DNA from: Alcaligenes ammonioxydans
Lineage (GTDB): Bacteria; Pseudomonadota; Gammaproteobacteria; Burkholderiales; Burkholderiaceae_B
Assembly (NCBI RefSeq): GCF_019343455.1
Contig: NZ_CP049362.1
Span: 1,426,001-1,490,000 of the forward strand
DNA length: 64,000 nucleotides
Direction: 5' to 3'
Under the pieces are notes generated by a model. The model did no database searches, was not told the DNA's origin, and was given only the letters and a program-made list of their open reading frames with translations. The position numbers and the translations under genes are program-made. Below are positions 52,429 through 62,556 of this stretch, in pieces. Position 1 is the first letter of the stretch. Each line of letters starts with the position of its first letter.

Positions 52429-54513
52429 ATGTCTATTACTGATCTGAAAGCCATGCAAGAGGCGGGTCATTCATCGTCATTGCGCGCCATACCGTGGGGA
52501 ACGGTGTGCAAGGAAGCCTTCAAAAAACTCTCGCCCCGGGCGCAATTCAAAAACCCGGTGATGTGCGTGGTGTATCTGGGCAGCATTGTGACCAGCTTGC
52601 TGGGCATGCAGGCTCTGCTGGGCCAGGGTGAGGCTCCGGCCGGATTCATCTGGTCGGTGTCGGCCTGGTTGTGGTTTACGGTCCTGTTTGCCAATGCGGC
52701 CGAGGCCGTAGCGGAAGGGCGGGGCAAGGCGCAAGCCGATGCATTGCGTTCCACCCGCAAGCGGGTCATGGCCAGGGTATTGAAAGAACCCGCGCGCGAT
52801 AGCCGTGCCTGGCCGGTCCCCAGCGACGAGCTGCTGCCGGGCGCTTACGTGTTGGTTGAGGCAGGCGAGATTATCCCCGCCGATGGGGAGATTTTGCAGG
52901 GTGCCGCCTCGGTGGACGAGTCTGCCATTACAGGTGAGTCGGCGCCGGTGATCCGTGAGTCCGGGGGAGACTTCTGTTCCGTCACGGGCGGTACCCGGGT
53001 GCTGTCAGACTGGATCGTGATGCGGGTGACCGCCAAACCGGGTGAGGCCTTTCTGGATCGCATGATAGCAATGGTGGAGGGGGCCAGGCGTGGCAAAACC
53101 CCCAACGAGATTGCTTTGACGATTTTACTGGTGGCCTTGACGCTGATCTTCTTGCTGGTGTGCGTCACCTTGTTGCCTTTTTCCAGCTTTGCGACGGTGC
53201 TGACCGGACAAGGTTCACCTGTCACGATGACAGCCCTGATTGCTTTGTTGGTGTGCCTGATTCCCACCACCATCGGCGCCTTGCTGTCGGCAGTGGGGGT
53301 TGCTGGCATGAGCCGCATGATGCAAGCCAATGTGCTGGCGAGTTCTGGCCGCGCTATCGAGGCAGCCGGGGATGTGGATGTTTTGCTGCTGGACAAGACC
53401 GGCACGATCACGCTGGGCAACCGGGAAGCCTGGGCGTTTCTGCCCGCGCCGCAGGTGTCTGAGCAGGCTCTGGCCGATGCCGCCCAATTGGCCTCGCTGG
53501 CGGACGAGACTCCCGAGGGGCGCTCCATTGTGGTCTTGGCCAAGCAACTGTTTCATTTGCGAGGCCGTGAGCTGCATGGCGCGCGAACCATTGCCTTTAG
53601 CGCCCATACCCGCATGAGTGGAATTGATATTGACGGTCGTCAGATCCGAAAAGGCGCGGCGAGCACGATGCGCGCTCACATTGAATCGTTGGGAGGTATT
53701 TTTCCGCCTGAACTGGATGGTCTGGTCAATGAGCTGGCGCGACGGGGCAGCACGCCGCTGGTGGTGACCGAAGGCAATAAAGCGCTGGGTGTGGTGGAGC
53801 TGAAAGACATCGTCAAAGGCGGGATCAAGGAGCGGTTTGCTGAGCTGCGGGCTATGGGGATCAAGACCATCATGATTACCGGGGACAACCCGTTGACGGC
53901 CGCAGCCATCGCGGCCGAGGCCGGGGTGGATGACTATCTGGCCGAAGCCACGCCGGAGGACAAGCTGCAGTTGATCCGGCGTTATCAGGATGAAGGGCGA
54001 CTGGTTGCCATGACGGGTGACGGGACCAATGATGCTCCTGCGCTGGCCCAGGCTGATGTGGCCGTGGCGATGAACAGTGGCACGCAGGCGGCCAAAGAGG
54101 CGGGCAATATGGTCGATCTGGACAGCAATCCCACCAAGCTGTTGCGAGTGGTGGAAGTGGGCAAACAGATGATTATGACCCGCGGCGCCTTGACGACTTT
54201 CAGTATTGCAAATGATCTGGCCAAGTACTTTGCGATTATTCCCGCGGCTTTTGTAGTCACTTATCCCGCTCTGGGTGCCTTGAATGTGATGCAGTTGCAC
54301 AGCCCGGCCACTGCCATTCTGTCTGCAGTCATTTTCAATGCCCTGATTATCATCGCTCTGATTCCCTTGGCCTTGCGGGGGGTGAAATACCGTGCCGAAC
54401 CGGCCAGCCGTTTACTCAAGCGAAACCTCTTGATTTACGGCCTAGGCGGGCTGATCGCTCCGTTTGTCGGCATCAAGTTGATTGATCTGCTGCTGACGCC
54501 GTTTTTTGGATAA
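52429..54513 (+). CDS. kdpB: K+-ATPase catalytic subunit B
   Basis: The 694-aa P-type ATPase has TGES at 168-171 (the actuator loop), the phosphorylated Asp322 in DKTGT, the [15 protein letters not shown] membrane motif, [10 protein letters not shown] and [16 protein letters not shown]. The helix-rich ends match KdpB length. It hydrolyses ATP to drive K+ uptake. Its TGES serine is the site phosphorylated to shut the E. coli pump under high K+. Confidence 0.97.
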   Translation: MSITDLKAMQEAGHSSSLRAIPWGTVCKEAFKKLSPRAQFKNPVMCVVYLGSIVTSLLGMQALLGQGEAPAGFIWSVSAWLWFTVLFANAAEAVAEGRGKAQADALRSTRKRVMARVLKEPARDSRAWPVPSDELLPGAYVLVEAGEIIPADGEILQGAASVDESAITGESAPVIRESGGDFCSVTGGTRVLSDWIVMRVTAKPGEAFLDRMIAMVEGARRGKTPNEIALTILLVALTLIFLLVCVTLLPFSSFATVLTGQGSPVTMTALIALLVCLIPTTIGALLSAVGVAGMSRMMQANVLASSGRAIEAAGDVDVLLLDKTGTITLGNREAWAFLPAPQVSEQALADAAQLASLADETPEGRSIVVLAKQLFHLRGRELHGARTIAFSAHTRMSGIDIDGRQIRKGAASTMRAHIESLGGIFPPELDGLVNELARRGSTPLVVTEGNKALGVVELKDIVKGGIKERFAELRAMGIKTIMITGDNPLTAAAIAAEAGVDDYLAEATPEDKLQLIRRYQDEGRLVAMTGDGTNDAPALAQADVAVAMNSGTQAAKEAGNMVDLDSNPTKLLRVVEVGKQMIMTRGALTTFSIANDLAKYFAIIPAAFVVTYPALGALNVMQLHSPATAILSAVIFNALIIIALIPLALRGVKYRAEPASRLLKRNLLIYGLGGLIAPFVGIKLIDLLLTPFFG

Positions 54514-54558
54514 GAGCGTAAGATCATTACCAGTTTTCTGCAGGGAGTACACAGATCC

Positions 54559-57228
54559 ATGTCGCTTGAAGATAGGCCGGACCCGGATGAGCTGTTGCAG
54601 GTGGTTGGCGAGGACCCGCACCAGCCTCGCCGGGGGCAGCTCAAGATCTTCTTTGGAGCGTGCGCCGGTGTGGGGAAAACCTACGCCATGCTCAAGGAAG
54701 CGCATCAGCGTCAGTCCGAGGGAGTGTCCGTTGCGATTGGTATTGTGGAGACGCATGGCCGTCAGGAAACACAGACGTTGCTGCAGGGGCTGCCCGTACT
54801 GGCGCGCAAGGAGTATCAGCGCCAGGGTCGGGTGATCACCGAGTTTGATCTGGATGCGGCCCTTGTGTCGGGGTATCAGTTGCTGCTGGTCGATGAGCTG
54901 GCCCATTCCAATCTTGAGGGTAGCCGTCATGCCAAACGCTGGCAGGATGTGGAAGAGCTGCTGGATGCGGGAATCGATGTGTATACCGCGTTGAATGTGC
55001 AACATCTGGACAGCCTGAATGAGGTGGTGGGGGGCATTGTCGGGGTGCGGGTTCGGGAGACCGTTCCAGACCGGATATTTGATCGTGCGGCCGATGTGCT
55101 GCTGGTGGATCTGCCCCCGGATGATCTGTTGGCTCGCTTGAATGCCGGCAAAGTGTATCTGGCGGACTCGGTGGCCCAGGCGCGTCAACACTTCTTTCGT
55201 CGGGGCAATCTGATTGCCTTGCGTGAACTGGCCTTGCGTCGCGTGGCGGACCGGGTCAATGCCGATGTGCATGTCTACCGAATCTCCCATGCCATACGAA
55301 CCGTCTGGCCTACTCGTGAACTGTTAATGGTGTGCGTCAGTGCGGACAGTGCCCAGGAAGCGCTGATTCGGGAGGGGGCGCGGCTGGCCCAGCAATGGCA
55401 AACGCCCTGGATCGTGCTGCATGTGGACACGCCATCGGAAAGCGGTCAGATCAAGGCGCAGGAAGCGTTGGTGCGCCTGGCGGCCAGTGCGCAGCATGCC
55501 GGCGCTGAGTTTGCCAATATTGCCGGTCAGGATGTGGCTCATACCGTCCTGGCCTACGCACGGCAACGCAATGCCACCAAGTTGATTCTGGGTAACTCCT
55601 CGGCACGTTCGCGCTGGCCCTGGCGGCCTGCCTTGTCGGAGCGGCTGGCGCGTAGCAACCCCGAGATTGGCCTGCTGCTCGTGCGTGTGGATACGGTTCA
55701 GCGACCTATCCGCCCCCTTGAGCTGGAGACCCCCATGGCGCAGGGCAAAGCCCTGTCGATTGCCTCCATCATCTGTGTGGTGACGACCTTGCTGGCGGAG
55801 CAGTTGTTGCCGTTTTTTGAACTCTCCAATGTGATCATGCTGTTTTTGATCACGGTGGTCTTTACCGCCTTGCGCTTGGGACGGTTGGCCGGTGTGTGGG
55901 CCTCGCTGTTGTCGGTGGCCTTCTTTGATTTTTTCTTTGTGGAACCCCGCTATTCGTTTTCGGTTACGGATACCCAGTATGTCTTCACGTTTGGTGTGAT
56001 GTTGGTGGTGGCCTTGATTATTGGTCAGCTGGCAGCCCGTTTGCAGGCCGAGGCACGAGCGGCGCGCGATGGCGAGCGCCGGGCGGCGGCGTTGACGCGT
56101 GTCAGTCGGGATCTGGCCGGGGCGCTGGCATTGGAGCAGGTGCTGGCCGTGTGCCGCGATACCCTGGAGCCTTTGTTTGAGATGCCGATGGTGCTGGTTG
56201 TGCCGGATCAGCATAATCAGCTGGTCGCAACTCGCCATACGAGCTTTGTGGAGCTTTCAGTCGCGCAATGGGTGTTCGACCACATGGAAGCGGCGGGCAA
56301 GGGAACTGAAACCCTGAATGGGGCCAGTGCCTTGTACTTGCCCTTGAAAGGCCCGATGGCCCCGCGTGGTGTGCTGGTGGCACAGTCTGGTGCGGCAGCT
56401 TCGTTACGAACACCCGATGGGCGGCGCTTGCTGGATGCGTGCTGCTTTATATTGGCGCAAGCTCTTGAACGCATTCACTATGTGGCCATCGCCCAAGACA
56501 CAGTGCTCCGCATGGAGGGGGAGAAAATGCGCAATACCTTGCTGTCGGCCGTCTCGCATGATTTACGTACGCCCTTGACTGTGATCCGGGGTCTGGCTGA
56601 AACCCTGGAGCAACCCAAGGGCCTGGGTGAAACAGAACAGCGCGATATTGCGAGGGCCATACGTGTGGAGTCTGATGAGTTGCGTCGTCAGGTGTCCAAC
56701 TTGCTGGACCTGGCCCGTATGCAAAATGAAGGAGTCAAACTGCACAAGGAGTGGCATGCCTTGGGCGATATTGTGGGGATTGCGCTTGCCCGTTGCGCGG
56801 CCGCCTTGCAGCCTCGTCAGGTCGTGACCGAGTTCGCTGCGGACCTGCCGTTAGTCGAAGTCGATGGTGTCATGTTGGAGAGGGTGGTGACGAATCTGCT
56901 GGATAATGCCGCCAAGTACACGCCCGATACCAGCACGATCTGGCTGAGGGGGGTGTGGGCGGGTCAGTCCATGTATTTGCTGATCAGCGATGATGGTCCC
57001 GGTTTGCCACCAGGGGATCCCGAGCGATTGTTTGATACTTTCACACGGGGACAGAAAGAATCCTCCGTGGCGGGGGTGGGCTTGGGGCTGGGACTGTGTC
57101 GAACGATTATTGCTGCACATGGTGGTACGATCAGCGCCAGGCCGCGCTTGCCGCAGGGGGTGGTCTTTGAGATTCGCCTGCCCTGGAAAGCGGCCCCCCG
57201 TATGGAGAGTGACGAGCTACCGACATGA
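54559..57228 (+). CDS. kdpD: Kdp sensor histidine kinase
   Basis: The 889-aa protein has the N-terminal KdpD domain with P-loop GACAGVGKT (33-41), a USP-like domain (about 250-370), four membrane helices (about 400-500), a GAF-like region, HisKA with His667 in SHDLRTPL and a HATPase domain (NLLDNAAKYTP, DDGPGLPP, VGLGLGLC). It senses K+ limitation and osmotic signals. It lies 45 bp after kdpB. Confidence 0.95.
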   Translation: MSLEDRPDPDELLQVVGEDPHQPRRGQLKIFFGACAGVGKTYAMLKEAHQRQSEGVSVAIGIVETHGRQETQTLLQGLPVLARKEYQRQGRVITEFDLDAALVSGYQLLLVDELAHSNLEGSRHAKRWQDVEELLDAGIDVYTALNVQHLDSLNEVVGGIVGVRVRETVPDRIFDRAADVLLVDLPPDDLLARLNAGKVYLADSVAQARQHFFRRGNLIALRELALRRVADRVNADVHVYRISHAIRTVWPTRELLMVCVSADSAQEALIREGARLAQQWQTPWIVLHVDTPSESGQIKAQEALVRLAASAQHAGAEFANIAGQDVAHTVLAYARQRNATKLILGNSSARSRWPWRPALSERLARSNPEIGLLLVRVDTVQRPIRPLELETPMAQGKALSIASIICVVTTLLAEQLLPFFELSNVIMLFLITVVFTALRLGRLAGVWASLLSVAFFDFFFVEPRYSFSVTDTQYVFTFGVMLVVALIIGQLAARLQAEARAARDGERRAAALTRVSRDLAGALALEQVLAVCRDTLEPLFEMPMVLVVPDQHNQLVATRHTSFVELSVAQWVFDHMEAAGKGTETLNGASALYLPLKGPMAPRGVLVAQSGAAASLRTPDGRRLLDACCFILAQALERIHYVAIAQDTVLRMEGEKMRNTLLSAVSHDLRTPLTVIRGLAETLEQPKGLGETEQRDIARAIRVESDELRRQVSNLLDLARMQNEGVKLHKEWHALGDIVGIALARCAAALQPRQVVTEFAADLPLVEVDGVMLERVVTNLLDNAAKYTPDTSTIWLRGVWAGQSMYLLISDDGPGLPPGDPERLFDTFTRGQKESSVAGVGLGLGLCRTIIAAHGGTISARPRLPQGVVFEIRLPWKAAPRMESDELPT

Positions 57229-57932
57229 ACAAAGCCCAGATACTGATCGTGGAGGATGAATCCAATATCCGTCGTTTCGTACGGATTGCCCTGGAGCAGG
57301 AGGGCATGGCCGTGATCGAAGCCAGCACCTTGGCGCAAGCGCGTATGGACGCGGCAACCCGTCGTCCCGACTTGATGATTGTGGATTTGGGTCTGCCAGA
57401 CGGAGACGGCAAGGACTTGATTCGCGATCTGCGCGGCTGGGTCTATTCTCCGATTCTGGTCCTGTCTGCCCGGGATCGAGAAGAAGAGAAGGTGGCGGCC
57501 CTGAATGCCGGCGCGGATGACTATCTGGCCAAACCCTTTGGCGTGCCGGAGCTGTTGGCCCGTATACGCGCTTTGTTGCGGCGCTCCCAATTGGTGCCAA
57601 ACGTGCAGGTAGCCTCGTCGCGGGTCCGCTTTGGAGGGGTGCAGGTCGATCTGGCGTCTCATGAGGTGACGCGGGATGGGCAGGCCGTGCATTTGACGCC
57701 TATTGAGTTTCGTCTCCTGACGGCCCTGATTCGGGGGCATGGCAAGGTATTGACGCATCAACATTTGTTGCACGAAACCTGGGGGCCTGCTTACTCAGAC
57801 CGGCCGCATTATCTGCGGGTGTACATGATGCAGTTGCGTCAAAAGCTGGAGCAGGATGCCGCACAGCCCAAGTATCTGCTGACGGAACTGCAGGTGGGGT
57901 ATCGCTTGGCGGGTCTGGAAGTTCAGGCGTAA
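57225..57932 (+). CDS. kdpE: Kdp response regulator
   Basis: The 235-aa OmpR-type protein has a receiver with Asp54 in VDLGLPDG and a C-terminal winged helix (VHLTPIEFRLLTALIRGHGKVLTHQHLL). Its ATG overlaps the kdpD stop (ATGA). It activates the kdp operon when K+ is scarce. A bidirectional terminator follows. Confidence 0.95.
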   Translation: MNKAQILIVEDESNIRRFVRIALEQEGMAVIEASTLAQARMDAATRRPDLMIVDLGLPDGDGKDLIRDLRGWVYSPILVLSARDREEEKVAALNAGADDYLAKPFGVPELLARIRALLRRSQLVPNVQVASSRVRFGGVQVDLASHEVTRDGQAVHLTPIEFRLLTALIRGHGKVLTHQHLLHETWGPAYSDRPHYLRVYMMQLRQKLEQDAAQPKYLLTELQVGYRLAGLEVQA

Positions 57933-57937
57933 AAAGA

Positions 57938-57964
57938 AAAAGGGGATACAACGTATCCCCTTTT
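57938..57964. terminator. bidirectional terminator between kdpE and argF
   Basis: AAAAGGGGATAC (57938-57949) and GTATCCCCTTTT (57953-57964) form a 12-bp stem with a 3-nt loop. A-rich and T-rich flanks let it serve both convergent genes. Confidence 0.85.
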
Positions 57965-57998
57965 ACATTGTTGAGCCGTTGGCGTGGCTCTGTGGTGT

Positions 57999-58940
57999 TC
58001 AGGCTTGCTGGCGTCCCAGAATCAGGAACTCCATCAATGCTTTCTGAACATGCAGGCGGTTTTCAGCTTCATCCCAGACCACACTTTGTGGGCCGTCGAT
58101 GACTTCGCCGGTGACTTCCTCGCCGCGATGAGCGGGCAGGCAATGCATAAAGAGGGCGCTCGGGTCCGCCACATCCATCATCTCCTGATCCACACACCAG
58201 TCTGCAAAGGCTTTGCGACGCTCTTCGTTCTCGTCTTCGTAACCCATGCTGGTCCACACGTCCGTGGTAACCAGGTGCGCGCCCTTGCAGGCTTCCAAGG
58301 GATCGTCGAATTCGCGCAGAATGCTGGAGTCCGGGTTGCCGGTGCGATCCGACTCCAGGTGGTAGCCGTTAGGGGCCGACACATGCAGCGTGAAGCCCAG
58401 AATTTCTGCCGCTTGCAGCCAGGTATACGCCATATTGTTGGCGTCTCCGATCCAGGCCACGGTCTTGCCCTTGATATCGCCGCGATGCTCGATAAAGGTA
58501 AAGATGTCGGCCAGAATCTGGCAAGGGTGAAACTCGTTAGTCAGTCCATTGATGACCGGCACTCGCGAGTGGGAGGCAAAGCGTTCCAGGCGGGTCTGCT
58601 CGAAGGTGCGGATCATGACGATATCGACCATGCGCGAAACCACGCGTGCGGTATCTTCAATGGGTTCGGAGCGGCCCAGCTGCGAGTCAGTGGTGGTCAA
58701 ATGAATGACCGAGCCGCCCAGTTGATACATGCCGGCTTCAAACGAGACACGGGTACGGGTGCTGGCTTTTTCAAAAACCATCGCCAAGGTGCGGTCGTGC
58801 AATGTGTGGTGCGGCTGATAGCGTTTGAACTTGTCTTTGATCAGGCGTGCGCGTTCCAGCACATATAAAATTTCGTCGTGAGAAAAGTCGCGAAATTGCA
58901 GAAAGTGCCGAAGCGGTCCTGCTTGCACGATGGCATCCAT
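57999..58940 (-). CDS. argF: ornithine carbamoyltransferase
   Basis: The 313-aa protein has the carbamoyl-phosphate motif STRTR (60-64), LGRSEPIEDTARVVSRM, the ornithine site region DVWTSMG and HCLPAHRGEEV. It converts ornithine and carbamoyl phosphate to citrulline in the cytoplasm, feeding ArgG. Its length matches anabolic enzymes. It is monocistronic. No clear Arg-box palindrome is seen upstream. Confidence 0.95.
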   Translation of the reverse strand: MDAIVQAGPLRHFLQFRDFSHDEILYVLERARLIKDKFKRYQPHHTLHDRTLAMVFEKASTRTRVSFEAGMYQLGGSVIHLTTTDSQLGRSEPIEDTARVVSRMVDIVMIRTFEQTRLERFASHSRVPVINGLTNEFHPCQILADIFTFIEHRGDIKGKTVAWIGDANNMAYTWLQAAEILGFTLHVSAPNGYHLESDRTGNPDSSILREFDDPLEACKGAHLVTTDVWTSMGYEDENEERRKAFADWCVDQEMMDVADPSALFMHCLPAHRGEEVTGEVIDGPQSVVWDEAENRLHVQKALMEFLILGRQQA

Positions 58941-59192
58941 AAGAAAATCCTGCGGATAAAGAAAGCCATCTTAACCTGTCCGGCTATTTAGAGCAAAGTC
59001 GGACCCTGACGGGGGCAGGACGGGGGTGGGCGTTTGGATAAAAAGGGCAGGGCAAAGTAATGCTTGGCAATAAATTGTCAAGTGGCTAATTTATTGAATC
59101 CCGGGCTTTGCGCGGCTGCGATCGGATACAATGCGGAGCGACAAAGGAAAAAGTGCAGCCGACCTGTACTGCACGGTGAGCGATTAATTGTT

Positions 59193-59507
59193 ATGACAGA
59201 GCCAGTGAAGCAACTTGTAATCCATGGTGTGACCCGGCAGGATCAGCGTTTTCGTCCCAGCGACTGGGCAGAACGCTTGGCCGGTGTAATGTCCCAGTTT
59301 CGCCCGGCTGGGGCGATGGGTGGCCATTTGACCTACTCGCCCTATGTGGTGCCGCGGCTGATTGACGGCGTGCGCTGCGTGGTGGTGGATGCTCGTCTGC
59401 GAGAGCTCGAGCCTTTGGCCTGGAAATTCGTCTGTGGCTTTGCGCAAGACAATAATTTGAAAATCAGCGGTATCGATCCCGAGAATATGGACCCTGTTGA
59501 GTCCTGA
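59193..59507 (+). CDS. DUF3579 family protein
   Basis: From the ATG at 59193 the product has 104 aa: VIHGVTRQDQRFRPSDWAERLAGVMSQFRPAG, YSPYVVPRLIDGVRCVVVDARLRELEPLAWKFVCGFAQDNNLKI. This compact domain fits DUF3579, small beta-proteobacterial proteins of unknown function usually located beside argF and rpsT, as here. The 43 codons upstream to 59064 have no ribosome site. Confidence 0.85.
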   Translation: MTEPVKQLVIHGVTRQDQRFRPSDWAERLAGVMSQFRPAGAMGGHLTYSPYVVPRLIDGVRCVVVDARLRELEPLAWKFVCGFAQDNNLKISGIDPENMDPVES

Positions 59508-59530
59508 TCCTGATTTTGCGCAGTCTGCTC

Positions 59531-59567
59531 AGTCGCCCCCGTTAAACGGCAGGCGACTTGTTTTTTT
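59531..59567 (+). terminator. terminator after the DUF3579 gene
   Basis: AGTCGCC (59531-59537) pairs with GGCGACT (59552-59558), with an inner CCGTT/AACGG stem, then T7 (59561-59567). Its T run overlaps the end of the convergent dehydrogenase gene. Confidence 0.85.
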
Positions 59568-60507
59568 ATAGTGTCAGCGGCGTCAGTACCTTGCCCGTTT
59601 TCTGAAACTGCAAGATGTTTTCCAGTGTCAGCGAGAGCATGGCTTCGCGTGTTTCCCGGGTGGCGCTGGCGGTGTGCGGCGCCAGGACAACCTGGTTCAG
59701 ATCGCGCAAGGCCGCAGGAACCTGGGGTTCCTTTTCGAAGACATCCAGCCCTGCCGCGCCCAGCCGTCCCTGTTGCAAGGCGGCAATCAATGCCGTTTCA
59801 TCGACGACACTGCCTCGGGCAATATTGACCAGAATCCCGTGCGGGCCCAGGGCGTTCAGGACGTCGACATTGATCAGTCCCCGTGTTTCATCACCGCCCA
59901 CGGCGGCGATCACCAGGAAATCTGCCCAATAGGCCAGTTCGATCAGGGACGGTTCATAGTGCCAGGGCACATCGTGGCGCGGACGGCGGTTGTGATAGCG
60001 CAGCTCCATATCAAAGCCGCCGGCTCGGCGGGCAATAGTCTGTCCAATGCGGCCTAGCCCCACAATACCCAGTTTCTTGCCGCTCACTCGCGTGCCCAGC
60101 CCGAAGCCATTTGGTCGGTCCCAGTGGCCAGCGCGCACATAGCGATCGGATTCAGTGACGCGGCGAGCCGCGTCCAGCAGCAAGGCCCAGGCCATATCGG
60201 CCACGCAGTCGTTCAGAACGTCGGGGGTGGTGCTGACTTGAATCCCGCGCTGCCTGGCCGCCTGGACGTCGATAGAGTCGTAGCCTACCCCTACACTGCA
60301 AATTGCTTGCAACGCAGGCAGGCGCTCCATCAAGGAAGCGGGGGTGGCGGTGACAGCGCTGGTTAACAATACCTGGACGCGTGCAATCTGCTCGTCAGAG
60401 AGCTGATTCAGGTCTTGAAGGGAGATGCGCTCGAAATGACGGTCGATATCGTCAAAATAGGGGTGCTGGGCCAAAGATGCCAGTTGCAGCACGATGGGAC
60501 GTGTCAT
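59566..60507 (-). CDS. D-isomer specific 2-hydroxyacid dehydrogenase
   Basis: The 313-aa protein has the NAD(P) motif GIVGLGRIGQTIARR followed by HNRRPR, whose Arg pair favours NADPH. The catalytic set is Arg in NIARGSVVDE, Glu in EPQVP and His in LAPHTASATRETR. It likely reduces hydroxypyruvate or glyoxylate (GhrB-like). The ATG at 60507 is preferred to the in-frame ATG at 60537, which adds ten residues. It is convergent with the DUF3579 gene. Confidence 0.88.
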   Translation of the reverse strand: MTRPIVLQLASLAQHPYFDDIDRHFERISLQDLNQLSDEQIARVQVLLTSAVTATPASLMERLPALQAICSVGVGYDSIDVQAARQRGIQVSTTPDVLNDCVADMAWALLLDAARRVTESDRYVRAGHWDRPNGFGLGTRVSGKKLGIVGLGRIGQTIARRAGGFDMELRYHNRRPRHDVPWHYEPSLIELAYWADFLVIAAVGGDETRGLINVDVLNALGPHGILVNIARGSVVDETALIAALQQGRLGAAGLDVFEKEPQVPAALRDLNQVVLAPHTASATRETREAMLSLTLENILQFQKTGKVLTPLTL

Positions 60508-60586
60508 GGGGACTCGCTCATGAAAACGCAAATCCATAACTTAGCACGATTGGCCTGCACGTTCAGGCAATGGTTTTGTGGCTAAT

Positions 60587-60615
60587 AAAAAAGGGGTGCT
60601 AAGCACCCCTTTTTT
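60587..60615 (-). terminator. rpsT terminator
   Basis: A near-perfect palindrome, AAAAAAGGGGTGCT (60587-60600) with AGCACCCCTTTTTT (60602-60615), gives a strong stem with T6 on the minus strand, 50 bp past the rpsT stop. It can also work on the plus strand. Confidence 0.88.
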
Positions 60616-60664
60616 AACTGGTTTTTAGGCCAGGGCCGATTAAACCATTAAAAATCTTCAGCAA

Positions 60665-60928
60665 TCAGGCCAGTGCCTTGATAGCAGCAGACAGGCGGCT
60701 CTTGTGGCGGGCAGCCTTGTTCTTGTGAATGATGTTCTTGTCGGCAACGCGATCAATGATGCTGGTCGCTTTGCGGAATACTTCGTTAGCAGCAGTTTTG
60801 TCGCCGGCTTCGATAGCCTGGCGAACGCGCTTGATAGCGGTACGCAGCATGGAACGGATGCTGGCGTTGTGTTTGTTGCGAGCCACTGCTTGGCGGGCGC
60901 GCTTGCGTGCTTGTGCGGTATTAGCCAT
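60665..60928 (-). CDS. rpsT: 30S ribosomal protein S20
   Basis: The 87-aa, very basic, all-helical protein ([44 protein letters not shown]) is S20, which binds 16S rRNA in the body of the 30S subunit. Length is standard. It has its own promoter at 60974-61002 and a strong terminator. S20 commonly represses its own translation; no structure for this is obvious here. Confidence 0.97.
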   Translation of the reverse strand: MANTAQARKRARQAVARNKHNASIRSMLRTAIKRVRQAIEAGDKTAANEVFRKATSIIDRVADKNIIHKNKAARHKSRLSAAIKALA

Positions 60929-60973
60929 TTTTAATAAAGCCTAAGTTTTAAAGTTTAATCGGCAAAGACAAAT

Positions 60974-61002
60974 ATTCTAGGATACTAAGTGCGCTTTGTA
61001 AA
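60974..61002 (-). promoter_or_regulatory. rpsT sigma70 promoter
   Basis: On the minus strand TTTACA (60997-61002), a 17-bp spacer and TAGAAT (60974-60979) fit the consensus well. The -35 lies inside the 3' end of murJ, and the leader to the rpsT ATG is about 40 bp and AT-rich. Confidence 0.75.
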
Positions 61003-62538
61003 GTAAGAGGGCCGAATGCCCACGATAAACAACATACCGAAATAGGAAATGCCGCTGGCAGCCAACACCCCACTCAGGGCCAGTACACGCAGCCAGGGGC
61101 TTGCCCCCAGACTGATCCAGTCGATGTGGCGGTCTGCCAGCACGAGGATCGCGGCCAAGGCGAGCAAGGCCGGAATGATTCTCAGGAAAAAACGCAACCA
61201 GTCGGGATGGGGCTGGTAAATGCCGCGTTTGCGCAGCATCACCAGTAAGGTCAGGGCGTTGACGGTGGCCCCCAGTCCGATGGACAGCGCCAGTCCCGCA
61301 TGGGCGAAGGCAGGTACCAGCACAAGATTGAAGAGCTGGGTAATGATGAGAACGGCAATGGCGATACGGACGGGAGTGCGGATATCCTGGCGAGCGTAAA
61401 AGCCGGGTGCCAGGATTTTGATGGCCAGCAGGCCGACCAGACCGACTGAATACGCTCCCACCGCCAGGCGGGTCTGAGCGACGTCGGCAGCGGCAAAGGC
61501 CCCGTAGTGAAACAGGGTGGCCACCAGGCCATCCGAGAGCAAGGCCATGCCCAGTGCAGCAGGCAGACCCAGCAACAGGACCAGGCGCAGGCCCCAGTCA
61601 AGCAGGGCGCTGTAGTTCTTGTCATCCTGACCGGCATGGGCGGCAGACAGCTTGGGCAACAGGACGGTACCCAGCGCCACCCCGAGCAGTGCGGTGGGAA
61701 ACTCCATCAGGCGATCGGCAAAGGATAGCCAGGTGACGCTGCCCGACTGCAGCCAGGTAGCAATATTGGTATTGATCAGCAAGGATATCTGCGCCACAGA
61801 TACCCCCAGGATGGCGGGCAGCATCTGTTTGAGAATGCGTTGCACGATGGGGTCGCGGCGTGCTTCTCCCAGCCGTAGCGAAAATCGTGGCAGCAGTCCC
61901 AGGCGAGCCAGGGCGGCCCACTGCACCAGCAGTTGGGCCAGACCACCGGCCATCACCCCGATAGCCAGGGCATAAATGGGGGTTTCCATGTGTTGGGCCA
62001 GAAACAGACTGGCGCCAATCATGGACAGATTCAGCAAGATAGGCGTGAAGGCAGGAATCGCAAAGCGACTCCAGGTATTGAGTACGGCAGAAGCAAACGC
62101 CACCAGCGACATGCAGATGATGTAGGGGAACATCAAGCGGGTCATGGTGATGGCGGCGCCAAATTCGGTGTGCCGCTCGGGCGAGGTCAAGCCACTGGCC
62201 ATGGCGCTGACGACCCACGGCGCCGCCACTATACCGATGATGGTCACCAGCATTACGGCAAAGGTTAACAGCAGCGCAACGCGGTCCAACAACTGCTGGA
62301 CCTTGTCCTGCTCGTGCTCTTTGCGTACCTGCCCCAGGATGGGAACGAAAGCCTGCGAAAACGCGCCTTCCGCAAACAAACGCCGCAGCAGGTTGGGAAT
62401 GCGAAAGGCCACCCAGAACGCATCGGTAAGCGGGCCCGCCCCAAAGGCGCGGGCAATCAGAATATCGCGTGCCAGTCCGGTAATGCGCGAGAGCAGTGTC
62501 AGGCCACTAATCGTGGCCGCCGAGCGAAACAAACCCAT
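60985..62538 (-). CDS. murJ: lipid II flippase MurJ
   Basis: The 517-aa protein has about fourteen membrane helices and MurJ/MviN hallmarks: SGLTLLSRITGLARDILIARAFGAGPLTDAFWVAFRIPNLLRRLFAEGAFSQAFVPIL at the start and the charged cavity residues in the N-lobe (Arg in SRITG and RIPN). It flips lipid II outward for peptidoglycan synthesis. It lies next to rpsT, the usual arrangement in beta- and gammaproteobacteria. Confidence 0.95.
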   Translation of the reverse strand: MGLFRSAATISGLTLLSRITGLARDILIARAFGAGPLTDAFWVAFRIPNLLRRLFAEGAFSQAFVPILGQVRKEHEQDKVQQLLDRVALLLTFAVMLVTIIGIVAAPWVVSAMASGLTSPERHTEFGAAITMTRLMFPYIICMSLVAFASAVLNTWSRFAIPAFTPILLNLSMIGASLFLAQHMETPIYALAIGVMAGGLAQLLVQWAALARLGLLPRFSLRLGEARRDPIVQRILKQMLPAILGVSVAQISLLINTNIATWLQSGSVTWLSFADRLMEFPTALLGVALGTVLLPKLSAAHAGQDDKNYSALLDWGLRLVLLLGLPAALGMALLSDGLVATLFHYGAFAAADVAQTRLAVGAYSVGLVGLLAIKILAPGFYARQDIRTPVRIAIAVLIITQLFNLVLVPAFAHAGLALSIGLGATVNALTLLVMLRKRGIYQPHPDWLRFFLRIIPALLALAAILVLADRHIDWISLGASPWLRVLALSGVLAASGISYFGMLFIVGIRPSYFTKRT

Positions 62539-62556
62539 TGGAGCCGATGCAGAAAG

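Noticed and set aside
53215..54300. 361-codon minus-strand frame opposite kdpB
   Set aside because: Shadow of kdpB, His/Gln-rich without domains.
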